Source: Streptomyces sp. RKND-216 (GTDB lineage: Bacteria; Actinomycetota; Actinomycetes; Streptomycetales; Streptomycetaceae). From it: a DNA stretch of 64,000 bases. Made by a program: the position numbers and the translations under genes. Below, in pieces: positions 49,440-57,944 of the stretch. A model generated the notes under the pieces. It had not been told where the DNA came from. It saw only the letters and a program-made list of their open reading frames with translations, and made no database searches. The stretch is taken from the NCBI RefSeq assembly GCF_004795255.1, contig NZ_SSBQ01000002.1:353001-417000 (forward strand). Reading direction: 5' to 3'. The stretch's first letter is position 1, and the number at the start of each line of letters is the position of its first letter.

Positions 49440-50528
49440 TCAGCCGCCGACGCGGTCCAGCCGGGCGACACCGATGTGCGCGTCGGCCATGCCGTAGAAC
49501 ACGTACCGGACGCCGTCGACCTCCTCGATCGCCGTGGGGAAGACCACGTTGGGCACGGTGCCGGACTTCTCCTCCTCGGTCTCCGGGGCGAGCATCGGCG
49601 CGTCGCTGCGGGCCAGGACCCGGCTGACGTCCTCGGGGTCGAGGATCATCGCGCCGGCGGAGTAGGTGAGCCGCTGCTGGTCCTGCGGGTCGTGGCTGTC
49701 GGCCATCGCCCCGGCGACGCCGTGGTGGAGGAGCAGCCAGCCCACCTCGACCCGGATCGGTGCCGGGCCGGCGCCGATCTTCAGCTCCTCCCAGGGGTGT
49801 TCGGACAGCGCCACCAGCCGGTGGTCGCGCAGCCGCACCAGCGCGGTGACGTCGCGCTCCACTTCGGCGGCGGGCACGTACGACACCCAGATGCCGGGGC
49901 GGTCGTCCGTGACCCCGGCCGGGAGGTGGACACCCTCGCCGTCGCGGAACCAGCCGAGGTCCCACATCGGACGGTGCAGCATGGCGTAGGCGGGTTCGCC
50001 GTCGGGGCCGGGCACCGGCTCGGGGAAGAGAACGGCGTCCTTGTTCGGGAAGAGGTTCAGGTCGGTGTCCAGGCCGGCCTGGTAGGCGAAGTGCATGGGC
50101 CCCAGGCGCCGCCAGTCGCGCAGGTCCTCGGACACGGCGAGGGCCAGCCGCGGGCCGAGCGGCCCGTAGGCGACGTACGTCATCACGTGCAGGCCGAGGC
50201 GCGGCACCCAGGTGATGCGCGGGTCCTCGGTGCCCGCGTTGTTCAGCCCGCGCTCCCAGCCCTCGTCGGGGGCGAGGACGACGCCGCGCCGCTCGACGCC
50301 CGAGGGCACGCCGTCCGTGAGAGTCACCTCCGCGAGGCCCACACGGGAGACGTTGCCCTCGGCCACGATGCGGGGCAGCAGGTGGAGCCGGCCGTCGGGG
50401 GTGCGGCCGCTGGCCGGGTTGAGGACGCCTTCGGCCTCGTTCGGGTCCGCGGGGTCGGGCGCCATGACGATGCCGAGGCGGGTGAGGGTGTAGGGGATGT
50501 CGGTGCGAGTGGGGATGTCGGTGCTCAA
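49440..50528 (-). CDS. GH130-family mannoside phosphorylase/hydrolase
   Basis: 362 aa five-bladed beta-propeller. LGIVMAPDP, EGVLNPASGRTPDGRLHLLPRIV-like (partly quoted), NNAGTEDPRITWV (with the proton-donor Asp), KDAVLFPEPV and LLLHHGVAG are GH130 hallmarks. GH130 enzymes phosphorolyse or hydrolyse beta-1,4- or beta-1,2-mannosides in the cytoplasm. It is the last gene of the LacI-controlled operon; start TTG 50528, 4 bp from the permease stop, with GAAGGG 8 nt upstream. Imported substrate is therefore probably a beta-mannooligosaccharide. Confidence 0.85.
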   Translation of the reverse strand: MSTDIPTRTDIPYTLTRLGIVMAPDPADPNEAEGVLNPASGRTPDGRLHLLPRIVAEGNVSRVGLAEVTLTDGVPSGVERRGVVLAPDEGWERGLNNAGTEDPRITWVPRLGLHVMTYVAYGPLGPRLALAVSEDLRDWRRLGPMHFAYQAGLDTDLNLFPNKDAVLFPEPVPGPDGEPAYAMLHRPMWDLGWFRDGEGVHLPAGVTDDRPGIWVSYVPAAEVERDVTALVRLRDHRLVALSEHPWEELKIGAGPAPIRVEVGWLLLHHGVAGAMADSHDPQDQQRLTYSAGAMILDPEDVSRVLARSDAPMLAPETEEEKSGTVPNVVFPTAIEEVDGVRYVFYGMADAHIGVARLDRVGG

Positions 50529-50532
50529 GAGG

Positions 50533-51408
50533 TCAACCCTTCACGCCTGAGCCGATGTCGGTGGACAGGAAGCGGCGCTGGAACGCGAGGAACAGCGCCA
50601 CAGCCGGGCCGGCGAGGACGCACGCCCCGGCGAGGATCGCGCCGTACGGGTTGGCTGCCCGCCCGGCGACGTTGGAGATGTAGTTGGCGAGGGCGACCGC
50701 GAGCGGCTGCATGTCCGGGTCCTTGGTGACCAGGAACGGCCACAGGAACTCGTTCCACGGACCGATGAAGGTGAGCAGCACGGTCGTCAGCAGCGCGGGC
50801 CTGCAGAGCGGGACGGCGATCCGCAGCATGATCTTCAGCTCGCTCGCACCGTCGATCCGGGCGGCCTCGAACAGCTCGCGCGGGAGCTGGAGAAAGAACT
50901 GCCGGAAGACGAACACCGCGGTGGAGTTGATCGCGAACGGCAGGATCACCCCGAGGTGGGTGTCGGCAAGGCCGTAGCCGCGCACGATCAGGACGTACAG
51001 CGGGATCATCAGCAGGTGGAACGGCACGAGCTGCACCAGCAGTACCGTGCCGAAGACCGCCCCGCGCCCACGGAAGTGCAGTTGGGCCAGGGCGTATCCC
51101 GCCATCAGACCGAACACGACGGTGCACAGCAGCACTCCCCCGGTGAAGACGCCGGAGTTGGCCAGCGCCCGCAGCAGCGGCACCCGTTCGTTGATGGCCG
51201 CGTAGTTGGCGAAGGTCAGGGCCGACGGGTCGGGCAGGATCGCCGACGGGTCGGAGCTGGGCTCGGGCTGCAGCGAGCCGATCACCATATAGGCGAAGGG
51301 GAAGAGGAAGACGACTGCGCCGGCGGTCAGCAGCAGCAGGCGTACGGTCCGGCTCCTGCCGCGACGCTGGACGGGCCCGGTGGTGGCGGCGGTGGTGGTG
51401 GCGTGCAT
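50533..51408 (-). CDS. Sugar ABC transporter permease, MalG type
   Basis: 291 aa. Six membrane helices with the EAA loop near RELFEAARIDGASELKIMLRIAVPLCRPAL (partly quoted: EAARIDGASELK), the contact site for the ATPase. An N-terminal cytoplasmic segment of about 20 residues precedes the first helix. It is the inner permease of a CUT1 importer. No ATPase gene is present in the operon, so a shared MsiK-type ATPase encoded elsewhere is expected, as in other Streptomyces CUT1 systems. Start ATG 51408, 6 bp after the MalF-type gene. Confidence 0.93.
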   Translation of the reverse strand: MHATTTAATTGPVQRRGRSRTVRLLLLTAGAVVFLFPFAYMVIGSLQPEPSSDPSAILPDPSALTFANYAAINERVPLLRALANSGVFTGGVLLCTVVFGLMAGYALAQLHFRGRGAVFGTVLLVQLVPFHLLMIPLYVLIVRGYGLADTHLGVILPFAINSTAVFVFRQFFLQLPRELFEAARIDGASELKIMLRIAVPLCRPALLTTVLLTFIGPWNEFLWPFLVTKDPDMQPLAVALANYISNVAGRAANPYGAILAGACVLAGPAVALFLAFQRRFLSTDIGSGVKG

Positions 51409-51414
51409 GCCGTG

Positions 51415-52332
51415 TCAGCCCCTCTCCAGCAGCTTGCGGTTGACCAGCGACACCAGCAGCACGAAGAGCACGAGCAGCACGCCGATCGCGGCCGCCACGT
51501 CCGGCTCCCCCTGCTCGATGCCGCGCTGGTACATCAGCAGCACCGGCGAGGCGGAGGCGCCGTCCGGGCCGCCGCCCCCGGTGAGCAGGTAGGGCTCGGT
51601 GAACAGGTTGGCGCCGGTGATGGTCGCGACGATGACGACCAGCGTGGTGGCGGGCCGTACGCCGGGGACGGTCACCGCCCAGAACGTGCGCAGCCGCGAG
51701 GCGCCGTCGATGCCCGCGGACTCGTACAGCTCCTTCGGGACGTTCTGCAGCGCGGCGAGGTAGAGCATGATGAAGAACCCGAGCTGCTTCCAGGCGACGA
51801 ACACGGCGATCAGCGGCATGGCCAGGGTGCTGTTGACCAGCCAGGACGGCTCGGGGGCGAGCGGGCCGAGCACCTTGTTGACCAGCCCGCCGGTGCTGAA
51901 CAGCCAGAGCCACACGCCCACCACCGCGACCGAGGCCGTGATGTAGGGGACGTAGTAGGCGGCGCGGAAGAAGCCGCGCAGCGGCAGCTTGGCGTTCAGG
52001 GCTGCGGCCAGCACGAGGGAGAGACCGGCCGTCAGCGGGACGTTGATGAGCAGGAAGACGATCACGTTGCCGAACGCCTGCCGGACGCCGGGGTCCGTCA
52101 GCACCGTCGCGTAGTTGTCCAGACCCACGAAGGGGTGTTCGACGACCGCGGTGGGCGCGGCGAAGAAGTAGTCGTGGAAGGACATCCACACCGCGAAGCC
52201 GAAGGGATAGGCGAACACCACGGCCACGAAGGCGAGGTAGGGGCCGACGAACCCCAGCCCGAGGAGGTTGCGGCCCAGGGCGCCCCCCGTGGACCGCCGC
52301 GCCACCCCGGGCCGGGCTCCGCCGCGCGTCAC
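51415..52332 (-). CDS. Sugar ABC transporter permease, MalF type
   Basis: 305 aa. First permease of the pair: six helices and an EAA loop in ELYESAGIDGASRLRTFWAVTVPG (quoted in part: YESAGIDGASRLR). The GTG start at 52332 overlaps the stop of the solute-binding protein gene as GTGA (52329-52332). The N-terminal 25 residues are Arg/Gly-rich and cytoplasmic. It forms the membrane channel with the MalG-type subunit. Confidence 0.93.
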   Translation of the reverse strand: MTRGGARPGVARRSTGGALGRNLLGLGFVGPYLAFVAVVFAYPFGFAVWMSFHDYFFAAPTAVVEHPFVGLDNYATVLTDPGVRQAFGNVIVFLLINVPLTAGLSLVLAAALNAKLPLRGFFRAAYYVPYITASVAVVGVWLWLFSTGGLVNKVLGPLAPEPSWLVNSTLAMPLIAVFVAWKQLGFFIMLYLAALQNVPKELYESAGIDGASRLRTFWAVTVPGVRPATTLVVIVATITGANLFTEPYLLTGGGGPDGASASPVLLMYQRGIEQGEPDVAAAIGVLLVLFVLLVSLVNRKLLERG

Positions 52333-53618
52333 TGCCGGGCCGCCAGCTTCTCGGCCTCGTCCGCAGCCTTCCGCAGCGCGTCGGACGGGTCCTCCTTGCC
52401 GAAGATCACCGAGCGCGAGTAGGCGTCGCGGAAGGTCTGCCAGATCGTGATCGAGTTGGGCACGCCGGGCACCTCGACGGTGCGGGACGCGGCCTCGGCA
52501 TACGGGGTGTACTGCGGCTTCTTCTCGAAGAAGTCCGCGTACGCGGTGGTGAGGTCCTCGCGCACGGGCATCTGCCCGGTCAGCTCCAGCAGCTTGCCGT
52601 CCTGCTGCTCACCGGTGGCGAATTTCAGCACGTCCCAGGCGGTGGCCCGGTTCTGGCAGGAGGTGTACATGCCGACGGACTTGGCGTCGCTGAAGGTGCG
52701 GGTCTGCTCGGCCGGAACGCCCTTCGAGGTGGGGACGGGCACCGTGCCGAAGTCGACCTTGCCGTCGTACACCTTGAGCGCCCACGGGCCGGCGATGGTC
52801 ATCGCGGCCTCGCCATCGGCGAAGGCGTCGCCGTTGTACTTCTCCTTCTGCGAGTACCCCTCGGCGTACATGGTGTGCCAGAAGTCGGCGACGCGCCGCC
52901 CCTCGGGGCCGTCGAAGGCGGCCTCGCCGTCCTCCAGGAGCTGCCTGCCGCCGCTCTCCGCGGCGAACAGCGGGTAGAAGTCGAACCAGGGCTGGAAGAA
53001 CTCGGAACTGGGAGCGGGCCAGATGGCGGCCTTGACGCCACCGTCCTCCACCAGCTTCTTCGAGGCGGCGTGGAAGTCGTCGTAGGTGGCGAGGCGCGGG
53101 TTTGAGGGGTCCAGCCCGGCCTTCTCGAAGACCTTCTTGTTGTAGGAGATCATCACCGGGTTGGACTTCCACGGCAGCTGGTGGTAGCTGCCGTCCTCGG
53201 AGGTGTACTGGCCGGCGAGCGCCCCGGAACGCTTCTCGATGTGCTCGGCGGCGCCGGGGAAGTCGTTCAGCGGCACCAGCCCGCCCTGCTTGTGGAACTT
53301 CGGCACGGCGGCCGGGGCGGTGTTGAAGACCAGGCAGGGCGCGTTGCCGGCGGTGATGGCGGCGCCGATGACCTCCTCGGAGGACTTGCCGGCGGGGATC
53401 TCCTGGGCGGTGACCTTCTGGTCCGGATGGTCGGCGTTCCACGCCGTCACCATCTGCTCGGCCCAGGCGATCTCCTCCGGGTTGTTGGCGTACCAGATCT
53501 TGATCGGCCCCCGGGACTTCGCGGCCTCGTCGCTGCTCTGTCCGGAACCGGTGCCGCAGGCCGCCAGTGGCAGGACCAGCAGTGCGGCGGCGAGGGGAAG
53601 GGCGCGGGCGCGTTTCAT
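52329..53618 (-). CDS. Extracellular sugar-binding lipoprotein
   Basis: 429 aa. Lipoprotein signal peptide with the lipobox LPLAAC; Cys21 becomes the lipidated N-terminus. SBP_bac_1 domain features include IKIWYANNPEEIAWAEQMV, LPWKSNPVMISYNKKVFEKAG and GPWALKVYDGKVDFGTVPVP-like segments. It captures the oligosaccharide outside the membrane and hands it to the permeases. The ATG at 53618 overlaps the stop of the LacI gene (ATGA, 53615-53618), so regulator and transporter genes form one operon. Confidence 0.94.
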   Translation of the reverse strand: MKRARALPLAAALLVLPLAACGTGSGQSSDEAAKSRGPIKIWYANNPEEIAWAEQMVTAWNADHPDQKVTAQEIPAGKSSEEVIGAAITAGNAPCLVFNTAPAAVPKFHKQGGLVPLNDFPGAAEHIEKRSGALAGQYTSEDGSYHQLPWKSNPVMISYNKKVFEKAGLDPSNPRLATYDDFHAASKKLVEDGGVKAAIWPAPSSEFFQPWFDFYPLFAAESGGRQLLEDGEAAFDGPEGRRVADFWHTMYAEGYSQKEKYNGDAFADGEAAMTIAGPWALKVYDGKVDFGTVPVPTSKGVPAEQTRTFSDAKSVGMYTSCQNRATAWDVLKFATGEQQDGKLLELTGQMPVREDLTTAYADFFEKKPQYTPYAEAASRTVEVPGVPNSITIWQTFRDAYSRSVIFGKEDPSDALRKAADEAEKLAARQ

Positions 53619-54727
53619 GCGGGACTCCCTGGTTCGGGTGCGGTGGGCGCGGGGGGTGGGGAGAGCGGGCGCGGGGAGGCGGGCGGGCCGGGGGTGCGCG
53701 GCGGCGGTGCCGTGGAGCGCCGCGGGACGAGCTCGGCGGGCGGCAGCGCGACGTGTTCCGTGGTGCCGCCGTCCGGCTGCTCCACGTGGCGCAGGAGCAG
53801 GCGGGCGGCGGCCCGGCCCATGCCGAGCGCGTCCACCCGCACGGTCGTCAGCGGCGGATGGACGTGGCCGGCGAGTTCGGTGTCGTCGAAGCCGGTGACG
53901 GAGAGGTCGTCGGGGATGCGCAGGCCCCGCTCGTGGGCGACCGTGATGCCGGCGATGGCCATCAGGTCGTTGGCGTAGACGATGGCGGTGGGTGCCTCGG
54001 GGGATGCGAGGAGCCCGCGGGTGGCGGTGGCGCCGCCGGCCGCGGTGAAGTCGCCGACGACCTCCGCGCCGGGCGGCAGGCCGAGGCCCGTCATCGCCTC
54101 CCGGAAGGCGGTGCGACGGCCGCTGCCGTGCACGAACTCCTGCGGTCCGGCGACGTGCGCGATCCGCCGGTGGCCGAGCCCGGCGAGGTGCTCGACGACA
54201 GCCCCGACGCCGCTGCGCTCGTCCAGCGTGACGGCCGGGAACGGCGAGTCGGCGTCGGGGAGCTGCAGCGTGACAGCGGGAAGCCGCAGATCGGTCAGGA
54301 GCTTCAGCCGCGGGTCGGTCCCGACGCGCAGGTCGGTGAGGAACACGCCGTCGACGCGGCCGTCGGCGGCAAGCCGCCGGTAGCCCTCGGCCTCCTCCTC
54401 CCACCCGCCGGTGACCACGCGCAGCAGCAGGGCGTGCCCAGCCTCGGCCAGTTCGGTCTCGACGCCGGCGATGAAGGCGGGGAAGAACGGGTCGGCGCCG
54501 AGCAGTTCGGGCGGGCGGGCCATCACCAGGCCGAGCGCGAAGGCGCGGGAATGGGAAAGCGCCCGGGCCCGGTGGCTGGGGCGGAAGCCCAGCTCCTCGG
54601 CGGCGGCGAGGATGCGGGCCTTGGTGGCCGGGGCGACGCCGGGCCGGTCGTTGAGCGCGAAGGACACCGTGCCCTTGGAGACGCCCGCGGCGCGGGCTAC
54701 GTCGGCGATCGTCGGGCTTCTGCGCAC
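53615..54727 (-). CDS. LacI-family repressor of the sugar operon
   Basis: 370 aa. N-terminal headpiece PTIADVARAAGVSKGTVSFALNDRPGVAPATKARIL (only parts: PTIADVARAAGVSKGTVS), with hinge helix SHRARALS, then a periplasmic-binding-type effector domain. The C-terminal 35 residues are Pro-rich and disordered. GTG 54727 has GGAGAG 6-7 nt upstream. It is the first gene of its own operon and is divergent from a secreted hydrolase gene. Two palindromes typical of LacI proteins lie between, so it probably controls both directions. Confidence 0.93.
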   Translation of the reverse strand: MRRSPTIADVARAAGVSKGTVSFALNDRPGVAPATKARILAAAEELGFRPSHRARALSHSRAFALGLVMARPPELLGADPFFPAFIAGVETELAEAGHALLLRVVTGGWEEEAEGYRRLAADGRVDGVFLTDLRVGTDPRLKLLTDLRLPAVTLQLPDADSPFPAVTLDERSGVGAVVEHLAGLGHRRIAHVAGPQEFVHGSGRRTAFREAMTGLGLPPGAEVVGDFTAAGGATATRGLLASPEAPTAIVYANDLMAIAGITVAHERGLRIPDDLSVTGFDDTELAGHVHPPLTTVRVDALGMGRAAARLLLRHVEQPDGGTTEHVALPPAELVPRRSTAPPPRTPGPPASPRPLSPPPAPTAPEPGSPA

Positions 54728-54831
54728 GGGCTCTCCAGGGCGGCCGAGGTCGGTGTGGGCGGTCTGCGCAGCGCCGGAGGGCCGTGGCGGGCCTCGGGCG
54801 GCGGTCACGCTGCGTGGTGCTCGTGGATTAC

Positions 54832-54843
54832 CAAACCGGTTTG
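54832..54843. promoter_or_regulatory. LacI-type operator 1
   Basis: CAAACCGGTTTG, a perfect 12-bp palindrome with the central CG typical of LacI/GalR operators. It lies 105 bp upstream of the LacI start and 48 bp (centre to centre) from operator 2. Confidence 0.8.
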
Positions 54844-54877
54844 AACGATTCCCTGTCAAGACGTTCCGCGCCTTGTT

Positions 54878-54893
54878 TTCAAACCGGTTTGAA
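54878..54893. promoter_or_regulatory. LacI-type operator 2
   Basis: TTCAAACCGGTTTGAA, a perfect 16-bp palindrome with the same core as operator 1, 50 bp before the secreted hydrolase start. Confidence 0.85.
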
Positions 54894-54943
54894 GATAGGA
54901 CCTACCCCGACACGATCTGCCCCGAGGACTGCGGAGGCCGGGC

Positions 54944-57070
54944 ATGAGGGTACGTTCAGCAAGAGCCGCGCGAGGGCGCGGCGTGACGGTGTCGCTGCTG
55001 GTGGCGCTGGGCCTGGTGACCGGCGTCGCGGTCGCCCCGGCGGCCATTCCCGAACCGCGCCCGGCCGGCTCGGCGGCCGGGAAGCACGACCGTCTCACCA
55101 ACCTGGCGCACCTGGACTTCCTGCGGGACTCGGTCACTCCGCCCGTCCAGGACGGTCACTCCACGTACGGGCCCGCCGAGGAGCCGATCGGCGTGCTGTG
55201 GACCTACGCGGAACCGGACCCGGACCATCCGGACGGCCCGTACCGCAGGATCGGCGGCGGTACGCACGACGAGAAGGCCGGCACCTGGTCGCAGGGCGCC
55301 TTCAACGCGGACGACGTCTCCCGCGCGGCCGTCGTCCACCTGCGGCACTACCGGGCCCACGGCGACGAGCACAGCCGCCGCGCCGCCCGCGACCTGCTGC
55401 GCGGCCTGGCCTACCTCCAGACCACCACCGGCCCGGACGCCGGGAACGTGGTGCTCTGGATGCAGCCGGACGGCACCCTCAACCGCAGCGCCGAGCCGAA
55501 GGAGGAGCCCGACCCCTCCGACTCGGCACCCTCGTACTGGCTGGCCCGCACGGTGTGGGCGCTCGGCGAGGGCTACGCGGCGCTGAAGGACTCCGACCCG
55601 GACTTCGCCCGCTTCCTGCGTGAACGGCTGCTGCTGGCCGTGGACGCGCTGGACCGCCAGGTGCTCGCCCCGCACTACGGCACGTACCTGCGGGCCGACG
55701 GACGGCGGGTGCCGGCCTGGCTCATTGCGGACGGCGCGGACGCCACGGGCGAGGCACTGCTGGGCCTGTCGGCGTACGTCAAGGCCGCGGAGGACGGAAG
55801 TGGCGGCGAGGGCGGGGAGGTCCGCGCGGTACGGCGCGCGCTGCTGCGGTTCGCCCGCGGGGTCGCCGAGCAGTCCGCCGGCGGCACCCGCACGTGGCCG
55901 TTCGGCGCGGTCCTGCCGTGGGCGAAGTCCCGCACGATGTGGCACGGCTGGGGCGGCCTCGCCCCCGCCGGGCTGGCCCGCGCCGCCGACGTGCTGGACG
56001 ACCGCACGCTGCTGCGGCCCGCCGTCCGGGACGCCGCCTCCTTCACCCCGCACCTGCTGGTCGCCGGCGGGCCGGACAACGGGTGGCTCCCCACCCCGGG
56101 CGACCGTTCGCAGATCGCCTACGGCGCCGACTCACGGGTGCAGACGTTGCTGGCCGTCGCCGAGGAAACCGGACGCCCCGGCCTGCGCGACGTCGCGGCC
56201 GCGGCGGCGTCCTGGTACTTCGGGGCCAACCCGGCCGGCGCCCGGATGTACGACCCGGCGACCGGCCGCACCTACGACGGGGTGAACGCCGACGGCACGG
56301 TGAACCGCAACTCCGGTGCCGAGTCGACCATCCACGGACTGCTGACGATGCTCGCCCTGGACGACGCCCCGGGCGTGCGCGACGGCGCCCGGATCGCCCG
56401 GGTGACGGCGCGGGAGACGGGACGGACGGTCGAGGCCGAGGACGCCCGTCCCGGCGACGGCGCCCGGGTCGTGACGCCCGAGTCCGCCTGGACCGGCGAG
56501 AGCCAGTGGAGCGGCGGCGCCTACGTGGCCCTGGCCGACGGCGGGCGACTGCGCGTCGGCGCGGGCGAAGCCGGCGGGCAGGACCGGCTCGTGCTCCCCG
56601 TCGCTCACCGGTCGGAGAACCGCACGGGTGTCAACACGCGCTGGCGCGACGGCGACGGGCGGACGCTGGGCACGGTGCGGCACGACGGCGCCGGAGCGCA
56701 GGGCGTCACCGCCGCACCGGGAGCCCTGGAGATGGTCACCCTGCCCCGCGTACTGGCCGACGGCGAGGCGGAGTTGACGGTCACAGCGCGCAGCATGGGC
56801 GGCGCGCAGGCACGGATCGACGCGGTCGTGCTGCAACCGCTGGTCGAGCACGTGGTGACGGCGAGCGAGAACGGCCGGCACGGCCGCGCCCTGCTGCGCA
56901 GCTTCGCCGCCGACCGCCGCACGGTGACCCTCGCCGTGCCCGGCGACGGCCCGGCGACCGTGCGCGTCCACGACGCGTCCGGCCGTCTCGTGGACCGGTC
57001 GCACACCCGGCCCGGTACGGACGTGAGGGTGACCGTGGCTCCCGGCGGTTTCACGGTCGTGACGCGCTGA
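54944..57070 (+). CDS. Secreted (alpha/alpha)6-barrel glycan-active protein, family unassigned
   Basis: 708 aa. Signal peptide (basic RSARAARGRG, then hydrophobic VTVSLLVALGLVTGVAVA, cleavage near residue 40). The main domain is rich in alternating helices (AAVVHLRHYRAHGDEHSRRAARDLL, SYWLARTVWALGEGYAAL, TMWHGWGGLAPAGLARAA in parts) and has Asp/Glu/Trp clusters, as in six-hairpin glycosidases. The conserved FGANPAGARMYDPATGRTYDG stretch, near residue 425, and NRNSGAESTIHGLL are good family markers, but I cannot name the GH family. A C-terminal beta-rich region (from about 485) may bind carbohydrate. Position next to the LacI operators suggests it cuts the polysaccharide that the importer takes up. 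Confidence 0.75.
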   Translation: MRVRSARAARGRGVTVSLLVALGLVTGVAVAPAAIPEPRPAGSAAGKHDRLTNLAHLDFLRDSVTPPVQDGHSTYGPAEEPIGVLWTYAEPDPDHPDGPYRRIGGGTHDEKAGTWSQGAFNADDVSRAAVVHLRHYRAHGDEHSRRAARDLLRGLAYLQTTTGPDAGNVVLWMQPDGTLNRSAEPKEEPDPSDSAPSYWLARTVWALGEGYAALKDSDPDFARFLRERLLLAVDALDRQVLAPHYGTYLRADGRRVPAWLIADGADATGEALLGLSAYVKAAEDGSGGEGGEVRAVRRALLRFARGVAEQSAGGTRTWPFGAVLPWAKSRTMWHGWGGLAPAGLARAADVLDDRTLLRPAVRDAASFTPHLLVAGGPDNGWLPTPGDRSQIAYGADSRVQTLLAVAEETGRPGLRDVAAAAASWYFGANPAGARMYDPATGRTYDGVNADGTVNRNSGAESTIHGLLTMLALDDAPGVRDGARIARVTARETGRTVEAEDARPGDGARVVTPESAWTGESQWSGGAYVALADGGRLRVGAGEAGGQDRLVLPVAHRSENRTGVNTRWRDGDGRTLGTVRHDGAGAQGVTAAPGALEMVTLPRVLADGEAELTVTARSMGGAQARIDAVVLQPLVEHVVTASENGRHGRALLRSFAADRRTVTLAVPGDGPATVRVHDASGRLVDRSHTRPGTDVRVTVAPGGFTVVTR

Positions 57071-57842
57071 GCAGCACGGGTTCGCGGTCCAGGGCGAGGC
57101 CGAAGTGGTCGCGGTAGGCGGCCAGCACCTCGTCCTGGTCCGCGAGTTCGCGTTCCTCCCGGCGGCCGTCGGGCGCGCTGAGGACCAGGTTCCGGCCGCT
57201 GAGGGTGGCCCGTCCGCCCTCCTCTGTGAGCCGGGAGCAGACCAGGGAGCGGGTGAAGTGCGACCGCGGCGAGGTCCGGTTGTACCAGCAGCCGACCTCG
57301 AAGTCCCGGAGCTCGCGGGCCCGTTGCTCCAGCCGGTACTGCGGGCTGCCGTCCTGGAGCACGTCCAGGTCGCCTTCGGCGGCCGGGACCAGCCGGAACG
57401 TCCCGCCGGGGTCGTGCTGGTCACCGGTCCCGGCCAGGTCGAGCGGGTGGTGGCTGTGCTTGCCGAACCCGACGTCGGCCAGCCACGCCGATCCGTCGGC
57501 GGCCTCGACGCGCAGCGCCAGGTGGTCGTACGGGATGCCGGGGCGCCCGTCGGAGAACACCCGCGCGGCGAGCCGGGTCACCCGGTAGCCGAGGGCGTCC
57601 AGCAGCGCGGCGAAGGCCCCGTTGAGCTCGTAGCAGAAGCCGCCCCGCCGACCACCGACGATCTTGTCCACCAGCGCCTCGTCGGCGAGGACGATGTCCT
57701 CACCCAGGTGGATCGACAGGTTCTCGAAGGGGACGGAGGTCAGGTGACGGCGGTGCAGGTCCCGCAGTGCTTCCGCCGTCGCGCCCTCCGGGCGCTCGGC
57801 TCCGATCCGCTGCAGGTACGCCGCCACCGCCGCATTGTCCAT
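57051..57842 (-). CDS. nat: Arylamine N-acetyltransferase
   Basis: 263 aa. The catalytic triad is seen as RRGGFCYELN (Cys), PYDHLALRV (His) and LADVGFGKH (Asp), and the N-terminal VPFENLSIHLGE is a family hallmark. It acetylates arylamines and hydrazines from acetyl-CoA. ATG 57842 is chosen since the family usually begins close to it; a GTG at 57863 is possible. The end of the gene overlaps the end of the convergent secreted hydrolase gene by 20 bp. Confidence 0.93.
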   Translation of the reverse strand: MDNAAVAAYLQRIGAERPEGATAEALRDLHRRHLTSVPFENLSIHLGEDIVLADEALVDKIVGGRRGGFCYELNGAFAALLDALGYRVTRLAARVFSDGRPGIPYDHLALRVEAADGSAWLADVGFGKHSHHPLDLAGTGDQHDPGGTFRLVPAAEGDLDVLQDGSPQYRLEQRARELRDFEVGCWYNRTSPRSHFTRSLVCSRLTEEGGRATLSGRNLVLSAPDGRREERELADQDEVLAAYRDHFGLALDREPVLLSASRP

Positions 57843-57944
57843 CCATCCAGTATCCCCGCTCAACGCGGACGCCGGACGCCGGACCCGGACCCGGGGCAGT
57901 CCCGGCGTTCCGGCGTCCGGCGGGAGCGCGCCGCGGTGAGCGTG

